Position numbers and translations under genes: made by a program. The notes under the pieces are model-generated. The model was not told where the DNA came from. It worked only from the letters and a program-made list of their open reading frames with translations, and did no database searches. From Myxococcales bacterium (GTDB lineage Bacteria; Myxococcota_A; Polyangia; Polyangiales; Polyangiaceae), in NCBI GenBank assembly GCA_004193285.1, contig SECP01000014.1, positions 97,176 through 161,175 on the forward strand: a DNA stretch of 64,000 bases, given 5' to 3'. Position 1 is the first letter of the stretch; the number at the start of each line of letters is the position of its first letter. Positions 17,389-26,025 of the stretch are shown here, piece by piece.

Positions 17389-17856
17389 TCAGCGGGTGAG
17401 CTGCCGTTGTGCCTCGAAAAGCACGACCCCCAAAGATACCGCGAGGTTCAAGCTCTGGGTCGCACCTCGCGAAGGGATGGTCAGGCTTCGATGGGCGCTG
17501 GCTGCGACCTCTGCCGGCAGCCCGCTGCTTTCGGAGCCGAACAGCAACCAGTCGCCGGCGATGAACTCGAAGCCAGTCAACGGCGTCGCGCTCGCATCCG
17601 CGACCGTCGCGACCACGCGCCCGGTCTGCTCGGCCAGGAACGTCTGCGGCTCTTCGACCCGCCGCCAGCGAATCTTTTCGAACGCGCCCGCGGAGACGAC
17701 GCGCATCTCCCGGCTGCGCGCTTTACCGTAGCGGTCGCGCACCAGCCGCCACGGGTCGAACACGTAGCACTCAGGGTGCCCCAGCACCTCCAGCGTGCGC
17801 GCTAGCACGCACAAGTTACGGAAATCCTGGGGGGCGTACAGAAACACGTTCACCAT
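17389..17856 (-). CDS. SpoU-family RNA ribose methyltransferase (TrmL/TrmH-like)
   Basis: A 155-residue SPOUT-class enzyme, close in length to TrmL. The knot motifs are present: LLFGSESSGLPAEV (motif 2) and RGATQSLNLAVSLGVVLFEA (motif 3), with an Asn/Ser-rich SAM-binding loop. It starts at the ATG at 17856 with VNVFLYAPQDFRNLCVLART, a segment typical of 2'-O-methyltransferases that modify tRNA. The exact target, such as the wobble nucleotide, cannot be read from sequence. It is divergent from the glutathione peroxidase gene. Confidence 0.85.
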   Translation of the reverse strand: MVNVFLYAPQDFRNLCVLARTLEVLGHPECYVFDPWRLVRDRYGKARSREMRVVSAGAFEKIRWRRVEEPQTFLAEQTGRVVATVADASATPLTGFEFIAGDWLLFGSESSGLPAEVAASAHRSLTIPSRGATQSLNLAVSLGVVLFEAQRQLTR

Positions 17857-17940
17857 CGGAGCCCGCGCCTTTTACCGCAACCGCGGTAGGTGACCCACCC
17901 CCGGCTTGACGCTCGCCACGAAGGGCCCGAAAACCACGGC

Positions 17941-18534
17941 ATGAACCTGCCTGCCGTGACCGCGCTCGTCACCGCGCTTGGTGTGCTGGCGCCTCTTACG
18001 GCTTGCGAGCGCACGCCGCCGCAAAAGGCGAGCCAAATGGGAGACCGAGCCATGAGCATTTACGAGATAGAGAGCAAGACGCTGGAGGGGAAGCCCGCGG
18101 CCTTGTCCCAGTACCGCGGGCAAGTCGCGCTGCTCGTCAACGTAGCGAGCGAGTGCGGCTACACCCCGCAGTACGCGGGGCTGCAGGCGCTGTACGAGCG
18201 CTTCAAGGCGAAGGGCTTCGTGGTGCTTGGCTTTCCGAGCAACGACTTCGGGGCTCAAGAGCCCGGCTCACCCGAGGAGATTCGCGCCTTTTGCTCCAGC
18301 CGGTACCGGGTGGACTTTCCGATGTTCGAAAAGTCGGTCACCAAGGCCGGGCCGCAGCAGTCTCCCGTTTACGCGGCGCTCGGCAAGGCCACCGGCTCGC
18401 TCCCGGAGTGGAACTTCGGCAAATACCTGGTGGGGCGCACCGGCAAGGTCCTCAAGTTCTATCCCTCGAGCGTCAAGCCGGAAGATCCCGCGCTCGCGCA
18501 GGCCATCGAAGGCGCGCTCGCGGAAGGGGGCTGA
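17941..18534 (+). CDS. Glutathione peroxidase-family lipoprotein
   Basis: The enzyme reduces peroxides with thiols. The peroxidatic Cys is at 72 in NVASECGYTPQY, followed by FPSNDFGAQEPGS with the conserved Gln/Asn and WNFGKYLV with the conserved Trp. The Cys-type active site suggests thioredoxin dependence. The start at 17941 gives a signal peptide and lipobox (LTACER), so this copy is probably exported and membrane-anchored. An internal ATG at 18052 would give a cytosolic form without it. An SDR gene follows 80 bp downstream. Confidence 0.9.
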   Translation: MNLPAVTALVTALGVLAPLTACERTPPQKASQMGDRAMSIYEIESKTLEGKPAALSQYRGQVALLVNVASECGYTPQYAGLQALYERFKAKGFVVLGFPSNDFGAQEPGSPEEIRAFCSSRYRVDFPMFEKSVTKAGPQQSPVYAALGKATGSLPEWNFGKYLVGRTGKVLKFYPSSVKPEDPALAQAIEGALAEGG

Positions 18535-18614
18535 GCCGCAGAGGTTCCTCCGCGCGTATCCTGGAGAGCGCGGCATCCGTAATCAGGCAGAGGCACGAAA
18601 GGAGCCTCGTACGG

Positions 18615-19403
18615 ATGCTAAAAGGAAAAGTTGCGGTGGTTTACGGCGCGAGCGGCGCCATCGGTAGTGCGGTGGCGCGCGCCTTCGCCGGAGAGGGAGC
18701 GCAGGTGTTCGTCACCGGCCGGCGCCTTGCACCGCTCCAGGCCCTGGCGGCCGAGGCTGGCTCTGCCGGCGGTTCGGTTCGAGCGGCCGAGGTAGACGCG
18801 CTGGACGAGCGCGCCATCGACGCTCACTTGAGCAACGTCGTCGAGCAGGCGGGCCGCGTCGATATCTCGTTCAACGCGGTGGGCGTGCCCAACGCGAAGA
18901 TCCTCGGCGTGCCGCTCGTCGATCTGGAGCTGGAGCAACTTTCGGGGCCGCTCACGAGCTACACCGCGTCTTACTTTTTGACCGCGCGCCTGGCGGCTCG
19001 GAGGATGGTGGCCCAGCGCTCGGGCGTGATCATGACGGTGACGGCCTTGCATGCGCGCATGGGCTTACCGCTGGTCGGCGGGTATGGGCTCGCCATGGCA
19101 ACCAAGGAGGCGCTCACGAGGCAATTGTCGGTGGAGCTTGCCCCGCATGGCGTCCGCGTCGTCGGGTTGCGGCCCTACGCGATGCCCGAGACTCCGACGA
19201 TCCGCAACGCCTTCGAGCCCCGCGCCAAAGCGACGGGCATGAGCTGGGAGCAGTGGCAGGAAACACTGGCGGCCAGAACCCACGCCCGGCGCTTGATGAA
19301 GCTCGCCGAGCTCACGAATATGGCGACCTTTTTGGCGTCCGACCGAGGTAGCGGGATGACGGGTACGACCGTCAACCTCACCCTCGGCAGTGTGGACGAC
19401 TAA
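18615..19403 (+). CDS. Atypical short-chain dehydrogenase/reductase
   Basis: A 262-residue Rossmann protein with the cofactor-binding YGASGAIG motif at residues 10-17 and the R in VTGRR that favours NADP(H). The usual catalytic Ser and the YxxxK pair are not normal. The segment aligned with YxxxK reads YGLAM, so the Lys is replaced by Met, and the Ser region reads VTALH. It may be a non-catalytic or redirected member. AGGAG-like sequence lies about 10 bases before the ATG at 18615. Its stop overlaps the end of the convergent sigma factor gene by four bases. Substrate unknown. Confidence 0.8.
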   Translation: MLKGKVAVVYGASGAIGSAVARAFAGEGAQVFVTGRRLAPLQALAAEAGSAGGSVRAAEVDALDERAIDAHLSNVVEQAGRVDISFNAVGVPNAKILGVPLVDLELEQLSGPLTSYTASYFLTARLAARRMVAQRSGVIMTVTALHARMGLPLVGGYGLAMATKEALTRQLSVELAPHGVRVVGLRPYAMPETPTIRNAFEPRAKATGMSWEQWQETLAARTHARRLMKLAELTNMATFLASDRGSGMTGTTVNLTLGSVDD

Positions 19404-20314
19404 GCCGCGCCTCCAGTCGAGAGCGAGGCGGCGTGGCTCAGCACCCAGCCGCACATGAGGTAGTCGGCAATGCTCACGATCTGCTCGCCGACTACCTCCA
19501 AGGAGACGACGCCCTCCGGCTGCCAACCGCGCTCACCGAGGAGATGAACGACGACGACCGGCTGGCCCTCTACTTGGCCCAGCGTGAGCCGCCACGGCCT
19601 GGGCCAAGCGGCGTACGTGCTGAAGTACGGCGAGCTCGCCAGCTTGCCGCGGTAGCGGTCCGCCACCTTGAGCTGCGCATCCGCGCTGATCAGCTCCCGC
19701 AAGCCGTCCCAGTCGCGCTCGTTGAAGCGCTCGACGTAGAGAGCCAGAATCGTCGAGCGCTCTGCGGAGCTGGGCTCGAACATCGCGCCGTCTTCCGGCA
19801 GCGCGGCGAGCTTGGTCCTACCCCGGTTGAGGGCGGCCTTCACTCCGCCGACAGTGGAGTCCACCAGCTCGGCGATCTCTTCGAGTGAGTAGTCCAGCAC
19901 GTCCTTCAGGAGCACACACGCGCGCTCTTTGGGCGGAAGAACCAGCACGAGGTGCTCCACCGCTCGCTCCAAGGGTGCGACCAGCTCGAGCGCCCCCTCC
20001 GTCAGCTCTTCGCCCGCTTCGGCGAGCGCCGACTCGGCCTCGCGTCTCACGCTTCTTCTTCTCAAGAAATCCACGCAGCCGTGGTGGGCAATGCGGAAGA
20101 GCCAGGGCGCGAGCGGCCGCGAAGGGTCGAAGGACTCCAAGCCCTGGTACGCCCGAAATAGCGCGTCTTGCGCGACGTCTTCTCCGTCCAACACCGACCC
20201 GGTCATGCGCGCGCAATAGCGGTGCAGGCGTGGCCTCAGCGTCGCCACCGTTTCCAAGAAGATGCGGTAGCTGGGCTCGTAGGACCCGGAAGGCTGCGGT
20301 GGTGGGCCGTTCAT
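19400..20314 (-). CDS. ECF sigma factor with SnoaL-like C-terminal domain
   Basis: Residues 10-175 contain sigma regions 2 (DGEDVAQDALFRAYQGLESFD and APWLFRIAHHGCVDFLRRR) and 4 (LPPKERACVLLKDVLDYSLEEIAEL, a helix-turn-helix). The last 110 residues form a SnoaL/NTF2-like domain (ILALYVERFNERDWDGLRELI). This layout is that of the ECF41/SigJ-like group, in which the fused domain controls activity instead of a separate anti-sigma factor. Start at the ATG at 20314. In that family the regulated genes are often neighbours such as oxidoreductases; the convergent SDR next door is a candidate, which is inference. Confidence 0.85.
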   Translation of the reverse strand: MNGPPPQPSGSYEPSYRIFLETVATLRPRLHRYCARMTGSVLDGEDVAQDALFRAYQGLESFDPSRPLAPWLFRIAHHGCVDFLRRRSVRREAESALAEAGEELTEGALELVAPLERAVEHLVLVLPPKERACVLLKDVLDYSLEEIAELVDSTVGGVKAALNRGRTKLAALPEDGAMFEPSSAERSTILALYVERFNERDWDGLRELISADAQLKVADRYRGKLASSPYFSTYAAWPRPWRLTLGQVEGQPVVVVHLLGERGWQPEGVVSLEVVGEQIVSIADYLMCGWVLSHAASLSTGGAA

Positions 20315-20399
20315 TTTCAAGACTACGCGCGCGGACCCGGTGAGGATACTACGAGGGTTGCCGCCGCCAGCGGGCCAAAGTACTCGAGCGCTGGGGCAA

Positions 20400-21122
20400 A
20401 TGGAAAATCCGATCGCCAAGCTCAAGAGCTTCAGATACTCGGCATCCAGCGCCGGTTGGCGCCGAACGTTGATGGACGTCGCGAGTCACGCGCTCGCTTA
20501 TCGGCCCGATCGCGACCACTCCTTCGATCAACGCTTCGGTACGGATACGGAGGGCAAGGTCGAGCCGGCCGCCCTCGGCATCGAAGACGAGGGTCGGCGC
20601 GAGCAGGCAATCTTGTATTTGCCTTCTCCAGCCCCCGTTACCCGTTGGATGCTGGAGCACGTCGGGGTTTCGCACCGCGACTTCACGTTCGTGGACCTGG
20701 GGTGCGGCAAAGGGCGCGTCGTCTTGATGGCGGCCCAGTATCCTTTTCAGCGCGTGGTCGGCGTGGACATCTCGCCCACGCTGACGGCGGTGGCGCGAAG
20801 CAACGTCGCCCGCTTCCCGGCGCGCGCGCGCCGCTGTGACAGCGTGGAGATCTGCAATGCGGACGTGACGACGTTCGACCTGCCGAGCACCAACTTGCTA
20901 CTGCACCTCTACCATCCGTTCGACGGTGAGGTGACCTCCGCGGTGCTTGCGCGGCTCGAGTCCTCGCTACGGCAAACGCCGCGCCGCGTGGTCGTGGCCT
21001 ACCTGCTCTACTCGGGCGGTGCCCGAGGTGCGCGCCGTGTTCGGTCGCTTTCCCTGTTGAAAGAGACGCGCTACGAGCACTCTCTGCTTGGTCAGTACGA
21101 CTGGCTCTTCTTCTCGAGCTGA
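20400..21122 (+). CDS. Class I SAM-dependent methyltransferase
   Basis: A 240-residue protein with motif I VDLGCGKGRVVLMAA, motif post-I VVGVDIS, and an acidic residue before NLLLHLYHPFD, as in small-molecule methyltransferases. The first 75 residues are helical and basic. The ATG at 20400 is preferred to the GTG at 20340, whose extra residues are not family-like. It is divergent from the ECF sigma gene with 85 bases between starts, a plausible shared control region. Substrate unknown. Confidence 0.82.
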   Translation: MENPIAKLKSFRYSASSAGWRRTLMDVASHALAYRPDRDHSFDQRFGTDTEGKVEPAALGIEDEGRREQAILYLPSPAPVTRWMLEHVGVSHRDFTFVDLGCGKGRVVLMAAQYPFQRVVGVDISPTLTAVARSNVARFPARARRCDSVEICNADVTTFDLPSTNLLLHLYHPFDGEVTSAVLARLESSLRQTPRRVVVAYLLYSGGARGARRVRSLSLLKETRYEHSLLGQYDWLFFSS

Positions 21123-21129
21123 GCCCTGC

Positions 21130-22044
21130 TCAAGGGGCGAAGACGCGTTGCTCGCCCACCGCCAGCGCGTGCACGGCGGTCGCGTCCATGCCGCGAGCGG
21201 CCATTTGCCGGCGCAGGCTCGCCGTGCATTGCCCTGGGTAGTCGTCGGAGTTGATGAGGGTGTCGAAGTGCATGGGCAGCATGTGCTTTGCGCCCAGCAA
21301 CTGGAAGGCGTCCAGCGCCTCCGCCGGGTCCACGTGCGTACGCTCCATGAAGTCGCGCGGCGCCATGGGGCAGATGGGTAGAATGGCCAAGTCCAAAGTC
21401 GGAAACCGGCGCCGGGTAGCGGCGAACAGCTCCGGCGCGTACGCAGTATCACCGCCGAAATACACGGACAGGCCGTGGTACTCGAAGACGTAGCCGGTGA
21501 AAGCCGCCGGCTCGAATCCTTCGTCCAGGCCGTAGCGCCCTCCGACGTGGCGCACCGGTACCGCGGTCACCCGCACTCCTGCTGCTTCGAACGAGCGCCA
21601 CGTGGGCAGCTCTCGGATTTCGAAGTCGTACCGCGGCATGTTCGCTTTGACTCCCGGGGGGACCACGACGACTCGCGTCTTGCTCTCCACCTCGTCGAGG
21701 CTGTCGAACGAGAGGTGGTCGAAGTGCATGTGCGAGATCGCGACGAGCGCGAGCGGAGGCAGGTGCTCGGGCGCGAGGCCCGGCTCCACGAGCCGCGTGG
21801 AGACCAGGCCCGCCGAGCGCGTGAGGAGCGGATCGGTCAGCACGAACACGTCATCCATCTGAATCAAAACCGTGGCGTGCCCGACCCAGACTGCGGAGAG
21901 GCGCGCGCCCGGTGGCCGCAGCTGGGCGACGCGCCTTGCTACGGGCGCGGGGGGCGGGGAGGTGATGCTCCTGGCCGTCACCCGCCAAAAGAAGCCGCAG
22001 CCGCCGAGCGCCAGCGAAAGCAGCACGACGAGGAACCTCATCAT
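21130..22044 (-). CDS. Metallo-beta-lactamase-fold lipoprotein (NAPE-PLD/UlaG-like)
   Basis: A 304-residue exported protein with a signal peptide and lipobox ending ALGGCGFF. The binuclear metal site is complete: SHMHFDHLS, VRHVGG, FGGDTAY and PMHFDTL. The pattern VWVGHATVLIQMDDVFVLTDP is typical of N-acyl-phosphatidylethanolamine phospholipase D-like and UlaG-like hydrolases, which cut phosphodiester or lactone bonds. The ATG at 22044 overlaps the preceding gene's stop, so it is co-translated with the outer-membrane-type protein upstream. Substrate in this organism unknown. Confidence 0.85.
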   Translation of the reverse strand: MMRFLVVLLSLALGGCGFFWRVTARSITSPPPAPVARRVAQLRPPGARLSAVWVGHATVLIQMDDVFVLTDPLLTRSAGLVSTRLVEPGLAPEHLPPLALVAISHMHFDHLSFDSLDEVESKTRVVVVPPGVKANMPRYDFEIRELPTWRSFEAAGVRVTAVPVRHVGGRYGLDEGFEPAAFTGYVFEYHGLSVYFGGDTAYAPELFAATRRRFPTLDLAILPICPMAPRDFMERTHVDPAEALDAFQLLGAKHMLPMHFDTLINSDDYPGQCTASLRRQMAARGMDATAVHALAVGEQRVFAP

Positions 22045-22631
22045 CAGAAGTACCGTACGTTCAGGGCCAGCGAGAAAGCACGTCCTCGCAAACCGGGCGA
22101 GACGGTCGTGGTCAAGCCGAGCGCGCCGAATAGGCTGTACAGCCCGAGGTCGAAAGAAATGCCGCCTTCACGGTGCCGCCAGTGCGACACCCCGACCGAC
22201 CAAGCCAAGCTCTCGCCGTGCTCAATCAACGGAAAATAGGCCCGAACCCCGCCGCGCGCCAAGAACCCGTCGTGGCTGCCGCCTGCGCAGCACGTCCACT
22301 CCGGAGCAACGAAGAGCTCCACCGAGCCGCTCAGCCGGGCGATGGGGGAGACGATGAAGCTGCGCCAGGGGCGCGCGGCAATGCCGAAGGAGTAGAGCAG
22401 CGGCGTCACCTGCCAGCGCAGGCCCCCTTGCACCACTCCGTCGCCCGCCGCCAGCAGCGGGCTCGGCACCAGTTGCGCCGCGCCCCAAAGCAGAACGGCT
22501 ACGGGCTTGCCGTACGCGGCGGCAGGCTTGGTTTCCGCAACGTATTCGTCGCTAGCGACGGCGGTCCTCGGCGCGAGCCAAGCCAGCGCGAGTAAACAGG
22601 GCAAGCGGCCCATCGCTTTGCGCACGCGCAT
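22044..22631 (-). CDS. Exported protein of outer-membrane type, unknown
   Basis: A 195-residue product with a signal peptide (MRVRKAMGRLPCLLALAWLAPRTAVA). The rest alternates polar and hydrophobic residues, has many Gly and aromatic girdle residues, and ends with Phe (SLALNVRYF), the usual C-terminal signature of outer-membrane beta-barrels. I see no family match. It sits between an SDR gene (5 bp upstream) and the MBL-fold lipoprotein (overlapping), all on the minus strand, so the three form an operon. Function unknown; a link to lipid or envelope metabolism is inference. Confidence 0.7.
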   Translation of the reverse strand: MRVRKAMGRLPCLLALAWLAPRTAVASDEYVAETKPAAAYGKPVAVLLWGAAQLVPSPLLAAGDGVVQGGLRWQVTPLLYSFGIAARPWRSFIVSPIARLSGSVELFVAPEWTCCAGGSHDGFLARGGVRAYFPLIEHGESLAWSVGVSHWRHREGGISFDLGLYSLFGALGLTTTVSPGLRGRAFSLALNVRYF

Positions 22632-22636
22632 CCGCC

Positions 22637-23476
22637 TCAGCCCCGCTGACCACCGAGCTCCGCCGGCGCTCCGCTGGGTGAAGCGCGCATCATGCTTTTG
22701 GCGATGCTTGCCACCACGGAGCGCGGCGCTAGCCGCGCCGACCACGCGCGCCAGTAGTTCTTCGTGCCCACGATGCGCGAGAGGCTCCCGCTGAACAGCG
22801 CATCCAGCCCGACCTCGGCCACCGCCGCCGCGCTATCGCGGACTGCAGGCTGAAAGTGCACGTTGCTCAAGCCGCGACGCTCCAGATCTCCGAAGAATGC
22901 CGTAGCGGTTGGCCCCGGCGAAAGACAGGTGACGCTGACCGCATAGTCCTCCATCTCTTTGGCGAGCGCCTCCGAAAACGCGAGGACGAACGCCTTGGAA
23001 GCGCCGTACGCCGCGAAGAACGGAGTCGGTTGGTACGCTGCGGTCGAAGCAACGTTGAGGATGCGCCCTTGCCCGCGCTCTTTCATGCGCTTGCCGTACG
23101 AAAGGCACAGCTCGGCGAGCGTGGTGACGTTCAGTTGCAGCATCCGTACGAGCCGTTCCGGATCCAGCTCGGCGTGCTCTCCGTAAATGCCGAAGCCCGC
23201 GTTGTTGATGAGCACGTCCACTTCCAGCCCCAGCCCGGTCGTGAAAGCCCAAACCGACTGCGCGGCCCCCGGCTCCGCCAAATCAAGCGCCGCAAAGTGT
23301 ACCGAGCCGGCGCCCGGCTCTGCCTTCAGCGCCGCGCTCGCCTTCGCGAGCTTCTCGCCGTCGCTGCTCACCAGCAGCAGCTCGTAGCCTCTCGCTCGCA
23401 GCCCCTTCGCGAGCTCGAACCCGATTCCGCCGCTCGCGCCCGTCACCAACGCCACCAACGCTCGATGATTTGTCAT
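22637..23476 (-). CDS. Short-chain dehydrogenase/reductase (DltE-like)
   Basis: A canonical 279-residue SDR with cofactor motif TGASGGIG, NNAGFGIYG, catalytic Ser in LNVASTAAY and YGASK for Tyr/Lys. The C-terminal extension of about 60 residues (RIVGTKNYWRAWSARLAPRSVVASIAKSMM) resembles DltE-like members that act on lipid substrates. Start at the ATG at 23476; upstream in-frame sequence is not SDR-like. First gene of the operon with the barrel-type protein and the MBL lipoprotein. Confidence 0.88.
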   Translation of the reverse strand: MTNHRALVALVTGASGGIGFELAKGLRARGYELLLVSSDGEKLAKASAALKAEPGAGSVHFAALDLAEPGAAQSVWAFTTGLGLEVDVLINNAGFGIYGEHAELDPERLVRMLQLNVTTLAELCLSYGKRMKERGQGRILNVASTAAYQPTPFFAAYGASKAFVLAFSEALAKEMEDYAVSVTCLSPGPTATAFFGDLERRGLSNVHFQPAVRDSAAAVAEVGLDALFSGSLSRIVGTKNYWRAWSARLAPRSVVASIAKSMMRASPSGAPAELGGQRG

Positions 23477-23801
23477 GTGCTGTGCCCTTTCGGCCGACGC
23501 CGCTTGCTGAACTGAGAGTCTCTTAGTTCCCGGACCGCCCTCGTCAAGGCGCGGCAAGTGCCTTTCGACGAGCCACCCGCCGCACCCCTTCAGATTGGGG
23601 GGCCAACGACGGTGGTCACGCAGCGGCACGAACGCTTCCCCGCCTCCGGTTACCTCCAGACGCTTTCACCCCTAAGTACTGGCTTTCTGGTCAAAAGACC
23701 GGGCCCGAGGCCGATTTCACTTTTCGCCTCTGGCTCCTGACGTTTCGCTTGACCCTGGCCGCGCTGCGGCTACCTTCGCGCTCCCTTACTCACGCTTACC
23801 T
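23477..23801. other. Intergenic upstream of SDR and tRNA-Ser
   Basis: A 325-base stretch between the SDR start and tRNA-Ser. It should hold the promoters of both transcripts. I do not see a convincing -10/-35 pair or a gene. Confidence 0.4.
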
Positions 23802-23888
23802 GGAGAGGTGACCGAGTGGCCGAAGGTACCCGCTTGCTAAGCGGGCCTAGGAGAAATCCTAGCGCGGGTTCGAATCCCGCCCTCTCCG
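23802..23888 (+). tRNA. tRNA-Ser(GCT)
   Basis: An 87-nt class II tRNA. The acceptor stem is GGAGAGG/CCTCTCC, the anticodon arm CCCGC-TTGCTAA-GCGGG gives anticodon GCT, and a long variable arm CCTAGGAGAAATCCTAG is present. The T arm is GCGGGTTCGAATCCCGC. The discriminator is G and the 3' CCA is not encoded. Its 3' end is repeated downstream at 24527-24543. Confidence 0.95.
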
Positions 23889-23893
23889 CAACG

Positions 23894-23922
23894 ACTCCCG
23901 CGCAAGCGGGAGTACTTGTTTT
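23894..23922 (+). terminator. Hairpin terminator of tRNA-Ser
   Basis: ACTCCCGC at 23894-23901 pairs with GCGGGAGT at 23906-23913 around a GCAA tetraloop. A T-rich stretch (ACTTGTTTTG) follows, five bases after the tRNA end. Confidence 0.75.
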
Positions 23923-23927
23923 GTGGG

Positions 23928-24264
23928 TCAGAGCGCGGCCGCGACGAGTGCGCGAGCTTTGGATGGTCGTGACATGACGAGCGGGGGCGGGAGCCGGAGC
24001 ACGCGGTAACCGAGTCGCGCGACGACGGAAGTGATAGCCGCGGTCGACCTCGGCGATGAGGAGAGCCGACGTAGCGAGGAAGTCAGCGACGTAGCGGCCG
24101 ATAGGAACCTGTCGGCGGACGGTGACGCCGAGGGCACGCCCGCGCCGGAGCTGCCACAACGCTTCCTCGGAGGGCAGCCGTTCATCCCGGTCTACGAGTT
24201 CATCAAGGGACCATGGCTGTCGACCATGGTCACGGCTCGACCGGAGTTCCGAACTCGGCCGCAA
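23928..24264 (-). pseudogene. Frameshifted DUF559 (VSR-like endonuclease fold) gene
   Basis: One frame encodes the N-terminal part of a DUF559 domain: RLPSEEALWQLRRG, then VTVRRQVPIGRYVADFLAT and LLIAEVDRGYH. The continuation LGYRVLRLPPPLVM and the end of the domain lie in a different frame, and several codons between VDRGYH and LGYRVLRL are missing. So the gene carries a deletion that also shifts frame, at about 24010-24030. Intact DUF559 proteins are about 110-300 residues and share a fold with very-short-patch repair endonucleases. It lies directly after tRNA-Ser, inside the 17-bp direct repeats, as a likely relic of an inserted element. Confidence 0.75.
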
Positions 24265-24787
24265 TGTCCGGCAGCAAGCTCCGCCGTGCGCAATTCATGT
24301 TGAGCACGTATACCGAACCGCCCGCCGCCGGTAGCGATTCCCCTTCGCGGGCGCTGATACCCGACAGCTCTTCCGATGAGTCCCCTACGGAATGCCGGCA
24401 GCCGCGTATGAACGACGTCAATTCACCCTACAGTCGAACGACCACGATTTTTGCAGAGACGGGCCACCATTGCTTGCAGCGCCGCGGCGAGCGTGCCGGG
24501 TTGGTGTGAGCGCAGTCGCGAGCGGTAATCCCGCCCTCTCCGCCGATCCTACGCAACGGTTCTCGCTAGTTCAATCCGCAGCCTCATCGCCACTGCCCAC
24601 GGCTGCCCAAGCCGCTCACGCGGTCGGGCATCGAGGCCGCGTTCCGCGTCGATGCCGGCTGCCGCTCGCCACCTGCCCGCCAGGTGGAGTCGCTTGCGCG
24701 CCAGGGTCTCAAATCCCGTATTGCTGGGATAGCCTGCGCCGCCTCGCAGGCTGAACCTGCTGCTATGCGGTTCGCTCACGGGGCTGG
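24265..24787. other. Decayed spacer between DUF559 remnant and IS91 remnant
   Basis: No intact gene is recognised. A minus-strand frame at 24230-24421 encodes 63 residues without a known domain and may be a fragment. Around 24600-24760 the sequence is rich in short inverted segments (for example CTGCCCGCCAGGTGG) and may be the original 5' flank of the IS91 element. The 17-bp tRNA repeat lies at 24527-24543. Confidence 0.4.
24527..24543 (+). repeat. 17-bp duplicate of the tRNA-Ser 3' end (att-like)
   Basis: AATCCCGCCCTCTCCGC here is identical to 23873-23889, which spans the T-stem and acceptor 3' half of tRNA-Ser. Integrases that use tRNA genes leave exactly this arrangement at the far end of an island. 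No integrase gene survives between the copies, so this would be the scar of an element that has largely been lost. Confidence 0.65.
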
Positions 24788-25989
24788 GTGAGAAATCCGA
24801 ACTGTGCTGCGACTCCGTCCCGCTACGAGCAACGCCGGCCCGAGTCGGCTACGCCTAACGCATTCGTCGCCGCCCACTTGGAAAGGTTCCTCGCGGCGGC
24901 TCGAGAGCACCACGATCGGGGCTTACCGCGATCGGTCGAGCGCGAGCTGCGGGCGTACCTGCAATGCGGCATCCACGCCTACGGCTTTCTTCGCGCACGA
25001 TGCTCGGCGTGCGGGGCGGAGCGGCTCGTCGCATTCTCCTGCAAACGGCGCGGCGTCTGTCCTTCATGCAACGCGCGGCGCATGTGCGCTGCCGCGGCCC
25101 ATTTCACTGACCACGTGCTCCCGGACGTGCCACTCCGCCAGTGGGTGCTCAGCGTCCCATTCGAGCTCCGCCTCCGCCTCGCCAAGAAACGCGCAGGTTC
25201 TGAGCGCAGAGGGTACATCTTCTCGTCCGAGAGATCGACGCCTGCCTCGAGGGCTCACTCGGTATCGGCGACCTGGTCTGCTTGGCACTCGCCAACTCCA
25301 GAACCGACGACGAGCCCGATCATCCCGCGCAGAACCTGCTGCACGCCCGCCGCACCAAGAGCAAGCGTGGTTTCGACATCCACGGCGCGGTCCGGGTTCC
25401 GGCGTCCGACCGCGAGGGCCGGGACCGACTCCTGCGCTACTGCGCCCGGGCACCACTGAGCCTCGAGCGATTTGCTGTATTGCCCGACGGGCGGATCGCC
25501 TACCGCATCAAGGCTCCGCGCGGCAAACAGACTCACGGCGTCGTAACACCGCTCCAGTTCCTGGCGCGGCTCTGCGCGCTCATCCCGCCGCCCGTCATCC
25601 CCCTGATCGGCCTCCACGGCGTCTTTGCACCGCACTCGGCTTGGCGCATGGGCGTCGTTTCGCTGAGCGAACGGGGTGCGGGCACCGACGCAAGCACGAC
25701 TCGAACCGAGCCGCCTGCTCTGGCAGAACCACAAGCCACCGCGCAACCCGCGGTCGGGACAGGCTCTAAGCGCCAGCCGCGCACCGACATCGACTGGGCA
25801 ACGCTCTTGCGACGGGTCTATGACCTCGACGCGCTCGCGTGCCGTTGCGGCGGTCGCTTGAGAGTCATCGCCGTGATCACAGAGCCAGCCGTCACCAGGG
25901 CGATCTTGGACTCGGTCGGCCTCCTATCCCAGCCACCGCCAGTCGCGAGAGCCCGAGGTCCGGACGACCTTGACAGTGCAGCTGAATGA
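24788..25989 (+). pseudogene. IS91-family transposase remnant lacking the catalytic core
   Basis: The first frame (GTG at 24788) encodes the N-terminal zinc-binding domain of IS91-type transposases: CSACGAERLVAF then CKRRGVCPSCNARRM, followed by HVLPDVPLRQWVLSVPFELR. After about 25230 the homology moves to another frame (seen from about 25282). That frame encodes the C-terminal part: GFDIHGAVRVPASDREGRDR, SLERFAVLPDGRIAYRIKAP and LVPPP-like LIPPPVIPLIGLHGVFAP. The intervening part that should hold the HUH metal site and catalytic Tyr residues is absent. So it has both a deletion and a frameshift and cannot work as an enzyme. IS91 elements move by rolling-circle transposition. Confidence 0.82.
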
Positions 25990-26025
25990 CCCGACGCCGC
26001 AAGCTCCGTTTTGGAATCGCTCAGC

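Noticed and set aside
24230..24421. 63-residue minus-strand ORF as a gene
   Set aside because: No known family, no ribosome site that I can see, and it lies within decayed sequence; mentioned only as a possible fragment.
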